Assembly (NCBI RefSeq): GCF_022539665.2
Contig: NC_081332.1
Coordinates: forward strand, 6,104,303-6,168,302
Direction: 5' to 3'
Source: Daphnia carinata
Taxonomy: Eukaryota > Arthropoda > Branchiopoda > Diplostraca > Daphniidae
Length of the DNA stretch: 64,000 bases
In this document: piece by piece, positions 11,530-24,868 of the stretch
Layout: each line of letters starts with the position of its first letter
How positions within the stretch are numbered: position 1 is the stretch's first letter
Position numbers and translations under genes: made by a program
The notes under the pieces: generated by a model
Database searches by the model: none
What the model saw: the letters and a program-made list of their open reading frames with translations, nothing else
What the model was told of the DNA's origin: nothing

Positions 11530-14500
11530 AGAGCCCCCCAATTTTCAAACCCCCTTTCCTTTCAACTGCTATGCTTTGCGCCGATTCAGATGTCTGTGGC
11601 CTAATGACTCACATGGGCCTGTTGTTGTCCCACACCCCATCCACCGATAACTGTTCGCTAGTAAACTGGTAGACATACGAACTCTATTTACATCATAAAT
11701 CCCTTTTCCCCTCACCCGACAGTTTCGTTCTCGACAAAATGGATCAATACGGCGTGCCTAAAGTTCTACGGGCCTTGCTCATGCTGTCTACGACTATAGT
11801 GACGCCATTCGCAGAATAGTCACCGCTGCAGGCCCTTCTAACAATCGTTAGCCCTTTTACCCATTAAACAGCTGGTACGAAATTCGATGAAGTAAACAGA
11901 CGCTAAATGAACTCAGATGTTCTCTTTTTCAAGTACTGTTATCTGGCAATGTGAAGCAGTTTTAATAGTAAAAAAAAAAAAACAGATCTCACCGTAGCCA
12001 GTGTCCAGCAAATGATGCACATTACCAACCGGTATTGACAGCTTAAAATAATGCTGTTTGACCGTTGGCGGTATATTTTTATCGCAACGGCTTTATATGA
12101 GGAATAAAAGTTTATGGCTGTTATAGTTTTGTATTACAACTTGCTATTTTATTTCGTTTTGTTTGCCGGTCGTGGTGGTGGTTATTGTTATTCAGCCGTT
12201 TGTCAAATTTTTGTACAAGGTTTTCTGACTGGCCGAAAGATGGCGGCGGTAATGAAAATTTAAACATTTGCAAATGTTTAATAACGTACATTAAACATTC
12301 TTGTAGTCTATTCTAGAAAGAATACGATTGCTCTTCACGATGAAAGAGTAGAATCTGATACTTACTAGTCGTAACAGATCAAGCATGTAAATAAGTACAA
12401 ATATGACATCATGTCAAAATGAGAGGCTTATCTCATGTATGCAGGACATGGTCCAGATGCATCTTCCAGATAAGCATAAGTATCAACTTTAAAAACCGAA
12501 TCCCTGAAGTAGACAGCTAGATAACAGTAATGACTCTTGCACAATAAAAAAATCGACACTAACAATGTTTGTTAGCAAACAAGCCAAAGGTAAAAAGCCA
12601 GTACAATGGATACAACTCGTCTCCTTTACTCTTTTCTCCTTCCATATCAAGGACATCTGACGTGTCTTATCATGCCATTTTTTTTCTTCCAAGAAGTTAC
12701 ACGTGCATTTTTTATTTGGTCATTGGATTTCGTGCTTCCACACCTAGAGCTCGCCGCTAATTTGTAAATAATTGCCAAGAAGTCATCAGCGGCATACATG
12801 CAGTACCGAGAAAATTGGGAAATACCTCGTCTTTTGTTGCAAGTCGGACTGCCTCTCAATTAGCTTTCAAATCGAGTGGTGCTTTTGCGTGACCAATTAT
12901 GATAACGAGATTCGGATAGCATTGTTAAAGGGCGTCAGTATTTCGAAATGATATTTATTGAGTAAGAAGGATGATAGAAAACAACGAAACGTAGAAATAG
13001 TTGATGACCACCAATAACGAGCCTCTATGGAAATTTCCAATAAAATAATTAAATGGTGTAGAACAACTGTTTTGATAGTGCCACAATCCATATGGCTGGT
13101 AATGGTTTCCTCGTTCAAGCGAAAGAAACATTTTCGTGCTGTTTTAATTGAAATGATTGATCGACGCCTATCCACCTTTAAACAAGGAAAAGAGGGTGCA
13201 TCAACCAGGAGATTATGTCAGATTTCCCCATACAAAAAACGGTAAACATTGCTTAACCAAAAAACTAAAAAAAAACCCGTTGATTATTGCAACACGATAA
13301 ACTTTATGAACGATAATATCTCGTAATTTTTTGCGCTTAAATTCACCGCTTTGCATTGTCTGTAATTTACGAATATGCATAGCTCAGGATCGATTATAGC
13401 GATAGAATGCTTGCGATAGTTGCGAAAGGAACACATTTCTTTTGTTTCATCTCTTATGAGGAGGTGTTCTCACCTAACGACGACGATTAATGGCACCAGA
13501 AAAAAATTATAATGAAAAAGGTAATCTTAACTCGATTTGACCCCGCCATTTACTGTATCAATGTCACAGAAGCAAGAAGGTCTTGTCCACTTGTTCTCCT
13601 GTCATCACTTCTCATATTTTTTTTTTTTCATCTGCTTTAGAACGACGTTCTTATATGGACATGATCTCGCTGTTAAATATGGAATTCATATCGAATAATT
13701 GATGAGGAACTGCTGCATATGGCTCGACATTGTACCTTTTCCGAGGATGAATATTAAATTAGTAACAAATGGAATACATCACATTGTTACCCTGAGTTGC
13801 CCGGCGTATTGTTCTCTTTTAACAAAATTTAATATCTGTCTAGCCACGCTTGGCGTAAAAATAAATCGTCGAAATGAAAGTTTTGCGCTCTAGGTTGAAC
13901 TGAGGGGCTTTATGAATGTTTCAACAGCTGGTTGCATCATAATGTAATCCAAAATCGTCGATTTTTCTTCGAATAAATTTCATTTCGTTTCATATTTACC
14001 TTTAGCTCTGCTCAGACTGGCAAAACTGAAAGATAACAAAACGACCGTACGAAAAGCAAAACGAGACGGATGAGCCTTGCATTCAGAGCTTATCTGTTAA
14101 CTTTTGGGCTGATGAAAACTGGATAAAGGTTAACTACACTGTCGAAAGGATAGGACGAATATGCGTGACGGCCTATTTCCTCGTCTGAAAAAGAATAGAA
14201 AAACCTGTAGATTTTGTGTCAAAAGTGAAGTGTGGCCGTTACGTAAGACCCGTGGAGCGACGGAGATTTCGTGATGGCGAAATAGCGTGTCCTCGTTACG
14301 TGGGAGGAAGAGGGTCGCTAGGTGATACGACTTTTCGTAATCTTTAACTAATCAAAAATGATTTGACAGTTGGCTATTTCGAAATGCATTCCTTGCTCCT
14401 GTGTCCTATTGAACTGGAATAAAATTTGAAGTTTAAACGCTACAGATAGCAGCTATACACTTGTGTGTCCTTGATACCTTTCCTGTTGCAGTTAAAAGGA

Positions 14501-17500
14501 CTGTTATTTTAATCCGCTTTCTTTCATAAAAATCAAGTAAGAAAAAAATAAACTAATAAGGAACTGGGCGGCAGGAAGGCCATGTCGTTTGTAGTAACTC
14601 TAGTTTACGTATAGGCGGGTAAAAACTGTGGGGAATGTTTTCGTCGATTACATACACACCATGACTTGTTGTGGAAATGTGATGTCGGAAGGTCAGCAAG
14701 ATCAAAACACTTTACAGTACACAAAAGATTTTTTTTTTTTTCAAGGTAGAAAACACAAGACATAAGATCTCTGCTTTTGATTTCTTTGTTCGCTTTGTTA
14801 ACCCCTTTCTTTTTTCTTCTTTACCTCCCATGAATAAAATAATACGTTACGTTGAAGCTTACAGGGGGGTACATCGTGAGGGGTAGATTTCTGCCGGAGA
14901 TAGAGAAATCAGAGAATCCCCCCCCCCCTTTCTTATGTTCGTACATATAACACAAAAAGATCTTCATACGTTGAAGTCCTCCTATAAATACACAGATACA
15001 CACAGAGTGGGTAAAACTTAAAAAAAATATATCTGATGTGCTGGTGTACAACAGTTTATAAAACGAGCTGGTAACAAATCTATCGGTTGGTCACAACAGG
15101 ACCCATTATAGACGTGTGTACCTGCTGTGATGCTATGCAGCACGTAAGATTGTCTCCTCTGCTATGCTGCGCGAAGGGCTAAAAACATGGTTCACGATTC
15201 GTTTTCCGAGTGTGTGTTTTTAACGTATTGCGCAACGTTTTTTTTTTTAAAGTTTACCTCCCGGAAGAAAAGAAGAATGTCTGTCATAACAAAAGAAAAA
15301 CAAAAATCTCGATGAGGTATTACCGGCAAAAATCGAGATCGTACATTTTGATAAATATACACGATTCGCATCGACGTAATGCTATATAGCGAAACCTTCA
15401 CGAGTTCTTCATCACCTTCGGGCGACATTAGAAACGCCATTCTCCTAATATTCTTTAAAAAAAACAAACATGGCAAAGGATATTCATCTTCAAATTAATG
15501 CAACATTCGGGCAAAGAAGCCTATCATTTTATTAAAAAATGATACTGGCACAAGAGGACTTGAAAACATAGTTGGCAATCAGCCCTGTGCCTGTGGCCTT
15601 TCCTTGAAAATACAATATACGTTTCGTTAGTGAATGACACACAAAACCAATAGGGGTCTGCCCCTATTCTACGGGCATATCCGAAGATTGTGTCACGTAC
15701 CAGTCGCGATGATCTACAGGTCCACAAAAAAAAGAAAAAAAGAAAAACGGGGACACGACCTTTCTAGTTATAAGAGATGACAGCTCATCATCTACTCGTT
15801 ATCAACAATCTTTATTTAAAGAGGAAAAGGTGTCTGCGCCAGATCGAAGAGGACGCTCCATTCAAAACCTAGCGACTTGCATTGTTTTCCCACAGTCGTC
15901 GGGACACGCTTCGATTCATCTGTCGACTCTCCTTTTTTTTAGGCCTACATCTATCGATAAAGCCGAGTTACAATGCAACATTGGGGGGTGTACCCTTGTC
16001 CCGACCTAATTCAATTCCGTGGGTATTATCTTTTTTTTTCTTTTTCATCTGATATCAAATAACAAAACCCAGCAGATTTATAACGAGTCACAAGAGGCTA
16101 TATGGCGGTGAGTAGTGGTCGCGTGAGAGCAGCAATTGATGAATATGGCCCGTCTTACCAAAGTGATCACGCAACGGGTTCTCCTACGAAAAAAAAAATT
16201 ACATCCAATCATTATAGTTATACCCTTGTAGAATAAAAATATATAGCAAAAGAGAGAGAGATTCGTAGGATGGTAAAGACACCGCCTCTTCCATGCCGGC
16301 GTCGTAGTCAGTATGAAATTATTGTGTAGGTCATCATACGCACAGAAATTTTGAATAGCTCTGGCCAGCTTTGCAACGATAATCATTTTTCACCACACGT
16401 TATTCTACATCGATTTCTATTATGGACGTGAACAAGCCGCCGCCGCCGCCTCTGTCTCGCAGCACTTGTAATTTCAACGTCACGTCCGAACGCTAATAAA
16501 TTTAGGCAATAACACGTGATAATTTTTTTTATTTCATTTTTTATGTGTCCCGAACGTAAAAGAGATGCGTGTTAAAGCACCAGTGTTGAATTACCGTCGG
16601 CTTCCATTCGAACTGTTGGCCATGAAACACGAAACAGATGGTTTTCAAGAGATCCAACACCTATCGATAAGATGAAATTCATTTAATGACAGGTTTCAAC
16701 GCAATGCATTACGAAAGAAATATAATTTTGCTTTTGCGTCTACTTACGATGTTTGATCGAGTCACATCGTTGGAATCTTGCCACGTTTACACAGACGCAG
16801 ATATCGCATAATTCTAAATAAGTCAAATCGATTACTGCGGAATGCTGCGCAGTTGGACATCCGGGGAGTTGGCCCCCAGTGAACAAACAAATGACACGAA
16901 ACGACTCCACCCAACCAGTAGGTAACGAAGATGAACGCTGAACTATGGATACGACATGTGACAAAGAGGTTTTCTCTAGTCCCCCTTCGCCCATCTGATC
17001 GCTATGATGAACGGACACTCTCACACGAAATGTTTGTATGTTACATCTGTTTCTTTTTTTTTTTAACTCGCAGCCTCCCCGCTACTAAACAAGACGCTCC
17101 AAACGCAATCACGTGGAAATTCGTTTTAAAAAATTCTTTAGAAAAAAAAAACGTCCAGCAATTTTTTTTTAAGACTTAGAAATCATACTAAAAACTACAT
17201 GATATTCTATAATCTTTTTGTCCCTTGAAAAAAAAAAAAATCAACAAATGCGGGTATGGTTTTGAAAAAAAAACCGGCTTGCGTGCATTTGTTTCCTGCG
17301 ACACTCCGAGCTTTTTAGATAGGATGGAATGCAACGTGCGGTTCATACACCGTGACCGAACCTTGTGATGCAGAGGCCACCTAGTCGATCGAATACCCAC
17401 GCTCCTTTATTTATTTTTTTTTTTTGAGCCTTCATCATTTTTCCTTGACTTTTTCCCTCCCACTATACGTTTCGACTGATCGACTTGTATATCCAACTTG

Positions 17501-20500
17501 ATTTTACTAGCACCGAAATTCGAACAGCGCTTTTAAATAATCGATGAACATGGAACAATACTAGGTCGTGTTGCCGTGTGATGGATTAGTATCGATTTTA
17601 GCATAGATATGGACGTTAGATTGACTACGAAGAGGGCGAGGCTAAAGATGAAGAGGGAAGTGTCTTCATGTCGTGAATGGACCGATGACCTAAATATCCA
17701 TCAGTTTTCTTTTCCATGGGATTTTTTTTTTCTTTTCCTTAAGATTTCTCATGTTCGCACAACTGACAGCAAACAAGTATAGAACACGTATACCTGTGTG
17801 ATGCACAAAAGGGCGAGGATATCCCTCGATGTATACGTATGCACACGTACCACCCACGTATGCGATACGAAAAGGTGATGGAACGAACGGCAATATTCCA
17901 TAAACAACAGAATTCGAACATAAATTATGCGTGGGTATTGCCAGCAGTGCGTTCAGTTATTTGAATTATGAAACGAGAAACCGACGTCTGCGACTTTTAA
18001 TGCCGGATGTGCTTGAAAAGGAAATGAACGTTTTCTTTTTGTTGTGTGTCGTTTAACAAAGAAGAAACTGTTGAGCCAAACAGACAGCGTTTCACGGTAT
18101 TCCCTAAGATTTATGATATCAGTAATGACCACAGCTGTAAAATAAAAGGCGAGCTTCTTTGCCCACATATAAAAGAATATTTGACCACAGTTTTTAATCG
18201 TTTTTCTTTGAAGATGTCCTGCGCCAATTGGAAAGAAGCAGCTTTTGCATTTTAATGAATCTGGAAAAGAGCTGACGGCCTAGAGGCCTTCTCGCCATAT
18301 TGTTACACAAATCGAAAAAAGACGCACAAAAAAACATTTATTTTTTCCCAGAAAAAAAAATCAAACAAATGACGGGGCCTTAGCCCAAGAGTTATTTTTT
18401 TTTCCTTTGTTAAAGGAACAACACAAACAAATATGGTTCTACATGGTAAGCTCATATAAAATCGACATCTCCCAATCCAGGCATACCAACGTATGCATTA
18501 ATGCGGAGCTAGTCCGCTTTTCCCTATATGTACACATCCCCCTATTTCGTATTATTGAATCAAATTTTGAACGAACATATCACGTCAAGTCAGTCAGCAT
18601 GTATACTGTTGTGCATACAGTAAATTTGTTTATTTTTTTTTTATAGCAAAAAAAAATACATACGGCTGGTACTGGATGTCATGCATACACACTCAGCTAT
18701 GCGCTCTGTGCCTTCAATTTTTTTTTTTTTTTTATCATACGTGAACTCGTATTTTTTTTTTTGTTGGCTGTTAACCAAAACTGTGCTCCACCTGTTCTTG
18801 CTTCCTTTTTCTATCTTCCCTACTTCTCGATCATATTTTTTTTGTTAGCAACTTCTCCTCTTGATAAAGTGAAAAATGTTTGTGTATTCTTTACGCCTTT
18901 CAACACATCCGTCAGGCCCAACTGTTTACAGTTTGCCGACGCGGGTATTAACAATTGTTCTACCGCTATTAATCAATGCTGTATCGGAACGTGAGCGAAA
19001 AGCTTCCATCAAAACCGAAGCGGCTTTGATCGCCTACCTACGCAAATAAAAGAATGTTGACGTCGGTGCGCCCCAGTCACCGGCCAAAGAGAAAGGTAAA
19101 AAAAAAAAACGCTTCCAAGATTCCAGCGACCTTCAATGTGTTAATGTCCTACATAAAATATTAAAAGCTATTATTTACATTTTTTTTTCATTTTTAGACA
19201 CGCGCTAATGGACGCAATCGCTAACACAACATGTCTGATTTTAACGGTATTGGTCCGTATCATTCTTTACTCACCCCAACATATTTTTTTTTGTATATTA
19301 AAAAATGTATATGCTCAAGTTACGAAAGAAAAAAAATATATTTATATCCAATCACGCTACACGAGTTTCCACTACAAGGTTGTTTATATGCATCGCCCCG
19401 ACATGCGCTGGATTTGTAATATTCATTGGCATTAAATCACTATGGGTTGTCCCGAAAACATGCTGTTCATTCTAGTCTACTGACGGGATTCCTCTTTCAC
19501 CGTGTTGCTAGAAATATTATATATATATTTTTTTTCTTTCCCCTCGCCTTCTTGTGTTTCTCCTAAATGCGGCGTTAGAGATTTCTTTTGTGATGGCAGT
19601 GGGCGACCACCTCGAGTGCCAACGCGGTATAAACATAACGACGCCAGCGCCTGCACGACAGGAATCTTATTCCAATCGGTTAAAAAAAAACCAAGCCTGT
19701 CCTATATTGGCGAAGATCTGCGTGTATATACGTTGAGCAAATATGATGGTAAAGAATCAAAGAAGGGTGTAGGAGGAATAGTTAAACCGCTAAGATGATG
19801 CAAGACACACTCAGTACAGTCCTCTTTTTATCTTTTCACTTACAATATCCTGCATCTTGTCTGTGTCACCTTCCATGGCAGAATGGGCAGGATTTTGGAA
19901 AAGAATGAGAACAAAAAATAGGCCGAGGATACGTCAACCCACTAGCAGAAGGTACTCCGGACACGCATAATTTCACGCCGTTCAACTTGCACGGTTTGGA
20001 ATAAAAAAAAAAGCGAGGGAAATATCAATAAATAATTTTTCTTTCAAAACACGGCCAACAGTTACGGATCGTAATCTGCATGTACTGATCTAGCAAGAAA
20101 GAAAAGGTACGGGGGGGGGGGATAAATTTGGAATAAGAATAGAACCGGGGCGACGACGAACGAAAGCTTTTAACTCTCAACGGGACGCGGACACGGTAAG
20201 GTAAGCGCGTTTAGAAAGAAAAATAAAAGAGCGTTTCCTAAACAGTTGCATAGAAATGGCTCTCATTACTCTCCATCGTTACATAAGGAATCGCCATCTT
20301 GACGCGGTTAAGGCTGGTCTGCGTGAGTGGTGTTGTTTTGTTTTTTTTCTTGGGTTTCGTCCTCTTTCGAGAAAAACTTGTACGGCGAACAGCTATTGCC
20401 ACCCCTGTGCGCCAACTGGCAGGTGGTATACACATAGGTAACAGGGTACACTATATTTGTGTGACTATGTACTGCCAACTTCGTTCGAAAAAAAAAATAG

Positions 20501-23500
20501 TAATAAATATTTTTTTTTTAAAGAAAAAGAATAATCGAGTTTGATAAAAAATAAATAAATAATTTTGAAATCATGGGGAAGATTCTCTTCGGGTCGCGTG
20601 TCCATACCCCATGTTAATTCTTAGGATAGGCTATTATTCTTCCTGAACAGTGTATTAAAAAGCGCTTGAATAAATGCGATCGAATCGAGTTTTTGTTTTG
20701 CTCTTGAATTTTATTTGTTTCAGGTAGTCTATGCTTAGGTCAAAGCGGATAATTATTCTTTTTGATAACAAATAATTTGAAAAAATAAGTCTTGATGCGT
20801 ATACCCCATTATGTGCCCGGAATACTAAATGACTCAGGTTTTTGGATCGCCGACGGAACTCCATTAGTATAATTCAACATTTTATCTCGTCTGGACCAAA
20901 ACTAAATAAAGGGATACCTTTATACCATTTTCCGGTTTCTTGCATTTGTGCAGAACAACAGGTGTTGTCTTCAGTCTATTTTTAGAACATTTTCATTAAA
21001 TGTTTCTTCTTGTTAGTGGATTGCCAAAGGTTATTTTTTTTTTATTAAAATGATGAAACTTTTTTTCTGCCGAAATCCAAATGTGGGTATGGCACTAGAG
21101 GTAACACAATGAATACGCGAATTATACACAGACAATGTAAAACTAAATATTATATATTTTAGCAATTTAATAATTCATGTTCAAATTCGATTGCATCACT
21201 TAAATATAGACCGCATTTCAGTTGAGGCAACATCGATGTCAATTGGAATTGAATTCCAACGTTTTATGTAATTGCCGGACTGTTTGAACTTGTACGCTTC
21301 AGCTGTACGCAAAGAAATTCGATTCTTGGTTGCCGTTTCGAAATCGGAGAATTCACGACTACATTTTGTTTTTGTAGCTTTTTTTGTGGCCCATTGCGTA
21401 TAAGTGTTTGAAGAGGGCACTTATAGTTGAACGTCGTAGATATAACGCCTTCCTTCTTTCAAACCTCTACAAGGACATTAGAAAAATTTGAAGGCGTTAT
21501 ATTGCGTCCAGCATTCCTTATACGAGACGAGAAAGATATCTCTTCGTATAACCCGAAATGACTCGGAGGAGCCGTGAAATTCTTATTGCACTCGGCGGCG
21601 CGATCTTGATGGAATTTACCTGGCCGAGCTATTCCTATGGTAGGTTAGTATGGTCCTTTTTTTACAACCGCCCAGGAATATTTCATTCATTTATTCTACG
21701 TCGGTCTGCTCACAAAAATCTTGTCGAATTTCATTTATGACTTGGTGCATCATTTTGAAAATGTTCAAATCAGTCGAATGACTCGTTACTTGTAGAAAAC
21801 AAGTAAAAATTGCCAACGAAAACAGCCTAGACGCTTCCTATCAACTGGCTGAATGATACTCACGTTCTGCCTGAAATGATGAATCAAATCAAACGTCTTG
21901 GACATGTTCATGTGTACATATTCTCTTAACGAACATAACCATAGCTGGGAGGCTGGTAGCAATTCAATAACCACGCTCACGCATATCAAATTCAAATGAA
22001 AACCTGATGAAAATCTCTCTCAGTCCCTGGCTGCAGTGAATGCTTGTTGAAAAGGGCGTGTGCGCAACCGTAAAGCAAGTAGGCGGGACTCGGGCACAAT
22101 TGAATCCCACTCTGTCATTGTTTTAAAGAAGAAATACACTGTACGTTAGGAAATACTTAAATGCCGTCTCAGATTTTTGTGTATACATGAAAACTGTTGT
22201 TGCCTTGAACTTTTTGACGTGTAAAATCTCTAATTACTGGATGATGGTTACCCTCCTGGATTGAGCCGTGATGGAAGAGGCCTAGATGTCTTATGCCACC
22301 AGGGCTTTTTTTTCTTATTTGTATGCCACGTAGGTCTGTGTAAGCAGTCAACAAATATCGACTTACAAACAAAATAGTTGTAATATGTTTCCATTCATCT
22401 TGGTCCCTTACTTTATCAACACAAATAATTACGGACCCCAATTTCTACTTAAACTGAGGTTTTGAATGTCTTGAAGGCATTTCCAGAGCTCTTGTTTTTG
22501 ACGCGTTGAAAACTGTTGCATGGCTATTTTTAATTGAAATTGGGGTTAATAAACAACCGTTACGCGTCGTATGATGCGTCTCTGAATTCGGCCATGGTCT
22601 TATTTAACAGACAGACAAAGCGAAAAAAAAAAAAACAGTGAATGAGATAAGTGTTAGAGAAGTGTTTTTTTTTTCAAAATTGAAATGATTGCAAGGTCGC
22701 TAATGTTTTTTTTCGCTGTGCAAGTGTATACTATCAATGCTTTCAAAGTGGATCTTAAAAAATGCACTTTGCAACCCGTATAGAATCATGTTTATATACT
22801 GGTGCCCGCGCCCAATTATTAAAAAGAAATCATCCTCTTCTCTCTACGAAGCATAACGAGTGGGTAATGGAAGCTCTTTCGCCTCCGCAATCCTTTCCAT
22901 TTTCACGCGTGCAATTATTAAGACATTTCAACAGTTTCGTCTTCAAGTTGTCGAGCAAAACCATTCATTTCATCATCCGCCATGACGTCACTGTTATTTT
23001 TAATGCTCTTTATTTATTTATTTATTTGTTATCCGATTGAAATGTGCGATACCTTTCGTGCTAATTTTTGTTTGTTTCCCTATCGATTAATCTCAACGTT
23101 TTGGATAGGGAACAGTATTGACTTTTCTGAATAGGCCATGCTCAATATATAAATGCGTGCTATAACTAAGAATGAATTCCGGTTTAGAAAAATGCGATGC
23201 GACCCCGTTGGACGTGTACCCCCCACCAACGCCTGTTGTTTTTCCTATGCGCACACACCGAGTATGTTTCTCGAGCTATCGACCGCCCGTATCTCCACCG
23301 ATGATTGGTGTTGTGCATTTGCCTCTATCGGTTCACGTTGCACAGGATGCCAATCTTTCCCTCGCTCTTCGTCACTGTTTTTCTTTTATTTTATTTTTTT
23401 TCAATATCGAAATGTTGTCGCCTGTTTTAGGGGCCGCCGTCGACCGGTTTCCGACGGCCCAGCGCGTCTTTCTGTACGCGAGAATCCATCACACTTCTTT

Positions 23501-24690
23501 CGATTCACACCGATGCGTTGTTGAATTTTATCGGAGGCGCCTCTTTGATTTCCCACGCTCCCGCTGCCTGTCTTTTGCTCTTGGCTTCAGGTCCATTGCC
23601 TATTTTTTCCCGCTATTTCTTTTTTCACTGGGTGTGAAGTGATCGCTCTATCCACGTAAAAACATTTATAACCCCATCTTAGTACATCAGTTTGAAGTTG
23701 CATTGTTCGTCTACGTGCCACTTTTATCGACACGTTATGCAACGTTGCGGTTTTTATTTTTACTAAAAATACAATTTGTCGTATGCGATTGGCAAAGATT
23801 TAGGAAGAAAAAGAAAGGAAATATTTTACTGGAAAACTCTTTAGAATTTTCGGCGTATATGAATTTCTGTAAGGATTAGCACTGGCCTAGCGGTACCCCA
23901 TCTTTTATGCTCTTTTCGTATCGAAGGTATTTGGAACAGCTAATGCGAAACCTCAAATGTTTGGAATGCAACGCACATATAATGCAGGAAAAAAAAATGT
24001 TTAGCAAGAAGGGTCGTTTTAACTGGGTTAAAAATTGGGCGGTTCCCTTGATGTGTCAAAGCAACCGATACCCGTATGTGCCTTTCTTGTTCTTAACGGT
24101 GTGGTCTTCTTTCTCAGATAAGTGTACAAGGTGAAAAATACAGACATTTCGCAAAGCTGGATTAGAAGGGTTGAAATGGAACGTAGATGAAATAAATGGG
24201 GGGAAGAAAAACAGGTAGCATTTTTGCTTATGTATTTAATGGCTTTCACCCCACCTGCTCAACTCACTGATTCCGTGGACGGATAGGCCGGAATTTCAGG
24301 GACTGTTGAAACGATCCGACGCATGTTTTTTTCTTTCTTTTTACTTCCTTGTCCGTCAAAACGAATGTCGTCAGTTCCTCCTCCGCAAGAACGCCCAACT
24401 TCGGCGGAAAACCCACGAGAAAATTCAACGTAGGTACGTTCAGCCAAGGATTCGAATGCCATTGGTCGACGGCGAATGTTCTTTTTTTTCGCAGAGTGAA
24501 TGGAATAGTAGGAGGCGTCAGCAAAATTTTCAGAAAAAAAAACAAACAAAACAAAATGGGATGTGGCGGAATTGTGGGATCGACCAAGTGAACATCAGAT
24601 AGCACATAAAACCTTATAGAAGTGTACGTATCTAGAGTGTGTTTGCAGTAACGTATAGTGGTGAGGGTCAGTGGGTCAGTGAGGCCAACC
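11530..24690. other. 13 kb gene-poor region
   Basis: Contains only short ORFs, many made of homopolymer tracts, and no motif, splice series or tRNA that I can support. Poly-T/poly-A runs are dense, with poly-C at about 14920 and poly-G at about 20110. A 13-bp inverted repeat lies at 21440-21502. Minus ORFs at 21196-21420 and 22169-22441 are protein-like but unrecognised and unlinked. Part of the right end is the promoter of the ZP gene at 24869. Confidence 0.5.
21440..21502. repeat. 13-bp perfect inverted repeat (hairpin)
   Basis: ATATAACGCCTTC at 21440-21452 and GAAGGCGTTATAT at 21490-21502 are perfect reverse complements separated by 37 nt. Confidence 0.7.
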
Positions 24691-24695
24691 AGAAG

Positions 24696-24704
24696 GTATA
24701 TAAG
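24696..24704 (+). promoter_or_regulatory. TATA box of the ZP-domain gene
   Basis: GTATATAAG lies about 170 nt upstream of the ATG at 24869. Expected initiation is around 24727-24745, where CCCAGTCG-like sequence could be the initiator. Confidence 0.6.
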
Positions 24705-24868
24705 TCACCGGAGAAACGGCGTACGGAACGGTCGAACTCCCAGTCGCCGGCCAAAGTCGGAGCCAGCGGGACTGTTTGAACAAAGTTCTGCTCGTTTTTT
24801 TGTTTTTAGATTTGCTTACCTTTAGAGACAGTGACGTTTCGTATATTAAAACTGATTTGACAACAAAG

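Noticed and set aside
23153-23642. Overlapping plus ORFs of 123 and 156 codons
   Set aside because: Two frames overlap, neither has a recognisable domain, and both include T-rich low-complexity residues (FFFYFIFF type).
24776-24868. N-terminal extension of the ZP protein to 24776
   Set aside because: That frame opens without an ATG; the Met at 24869 begins a proper signal peptide.
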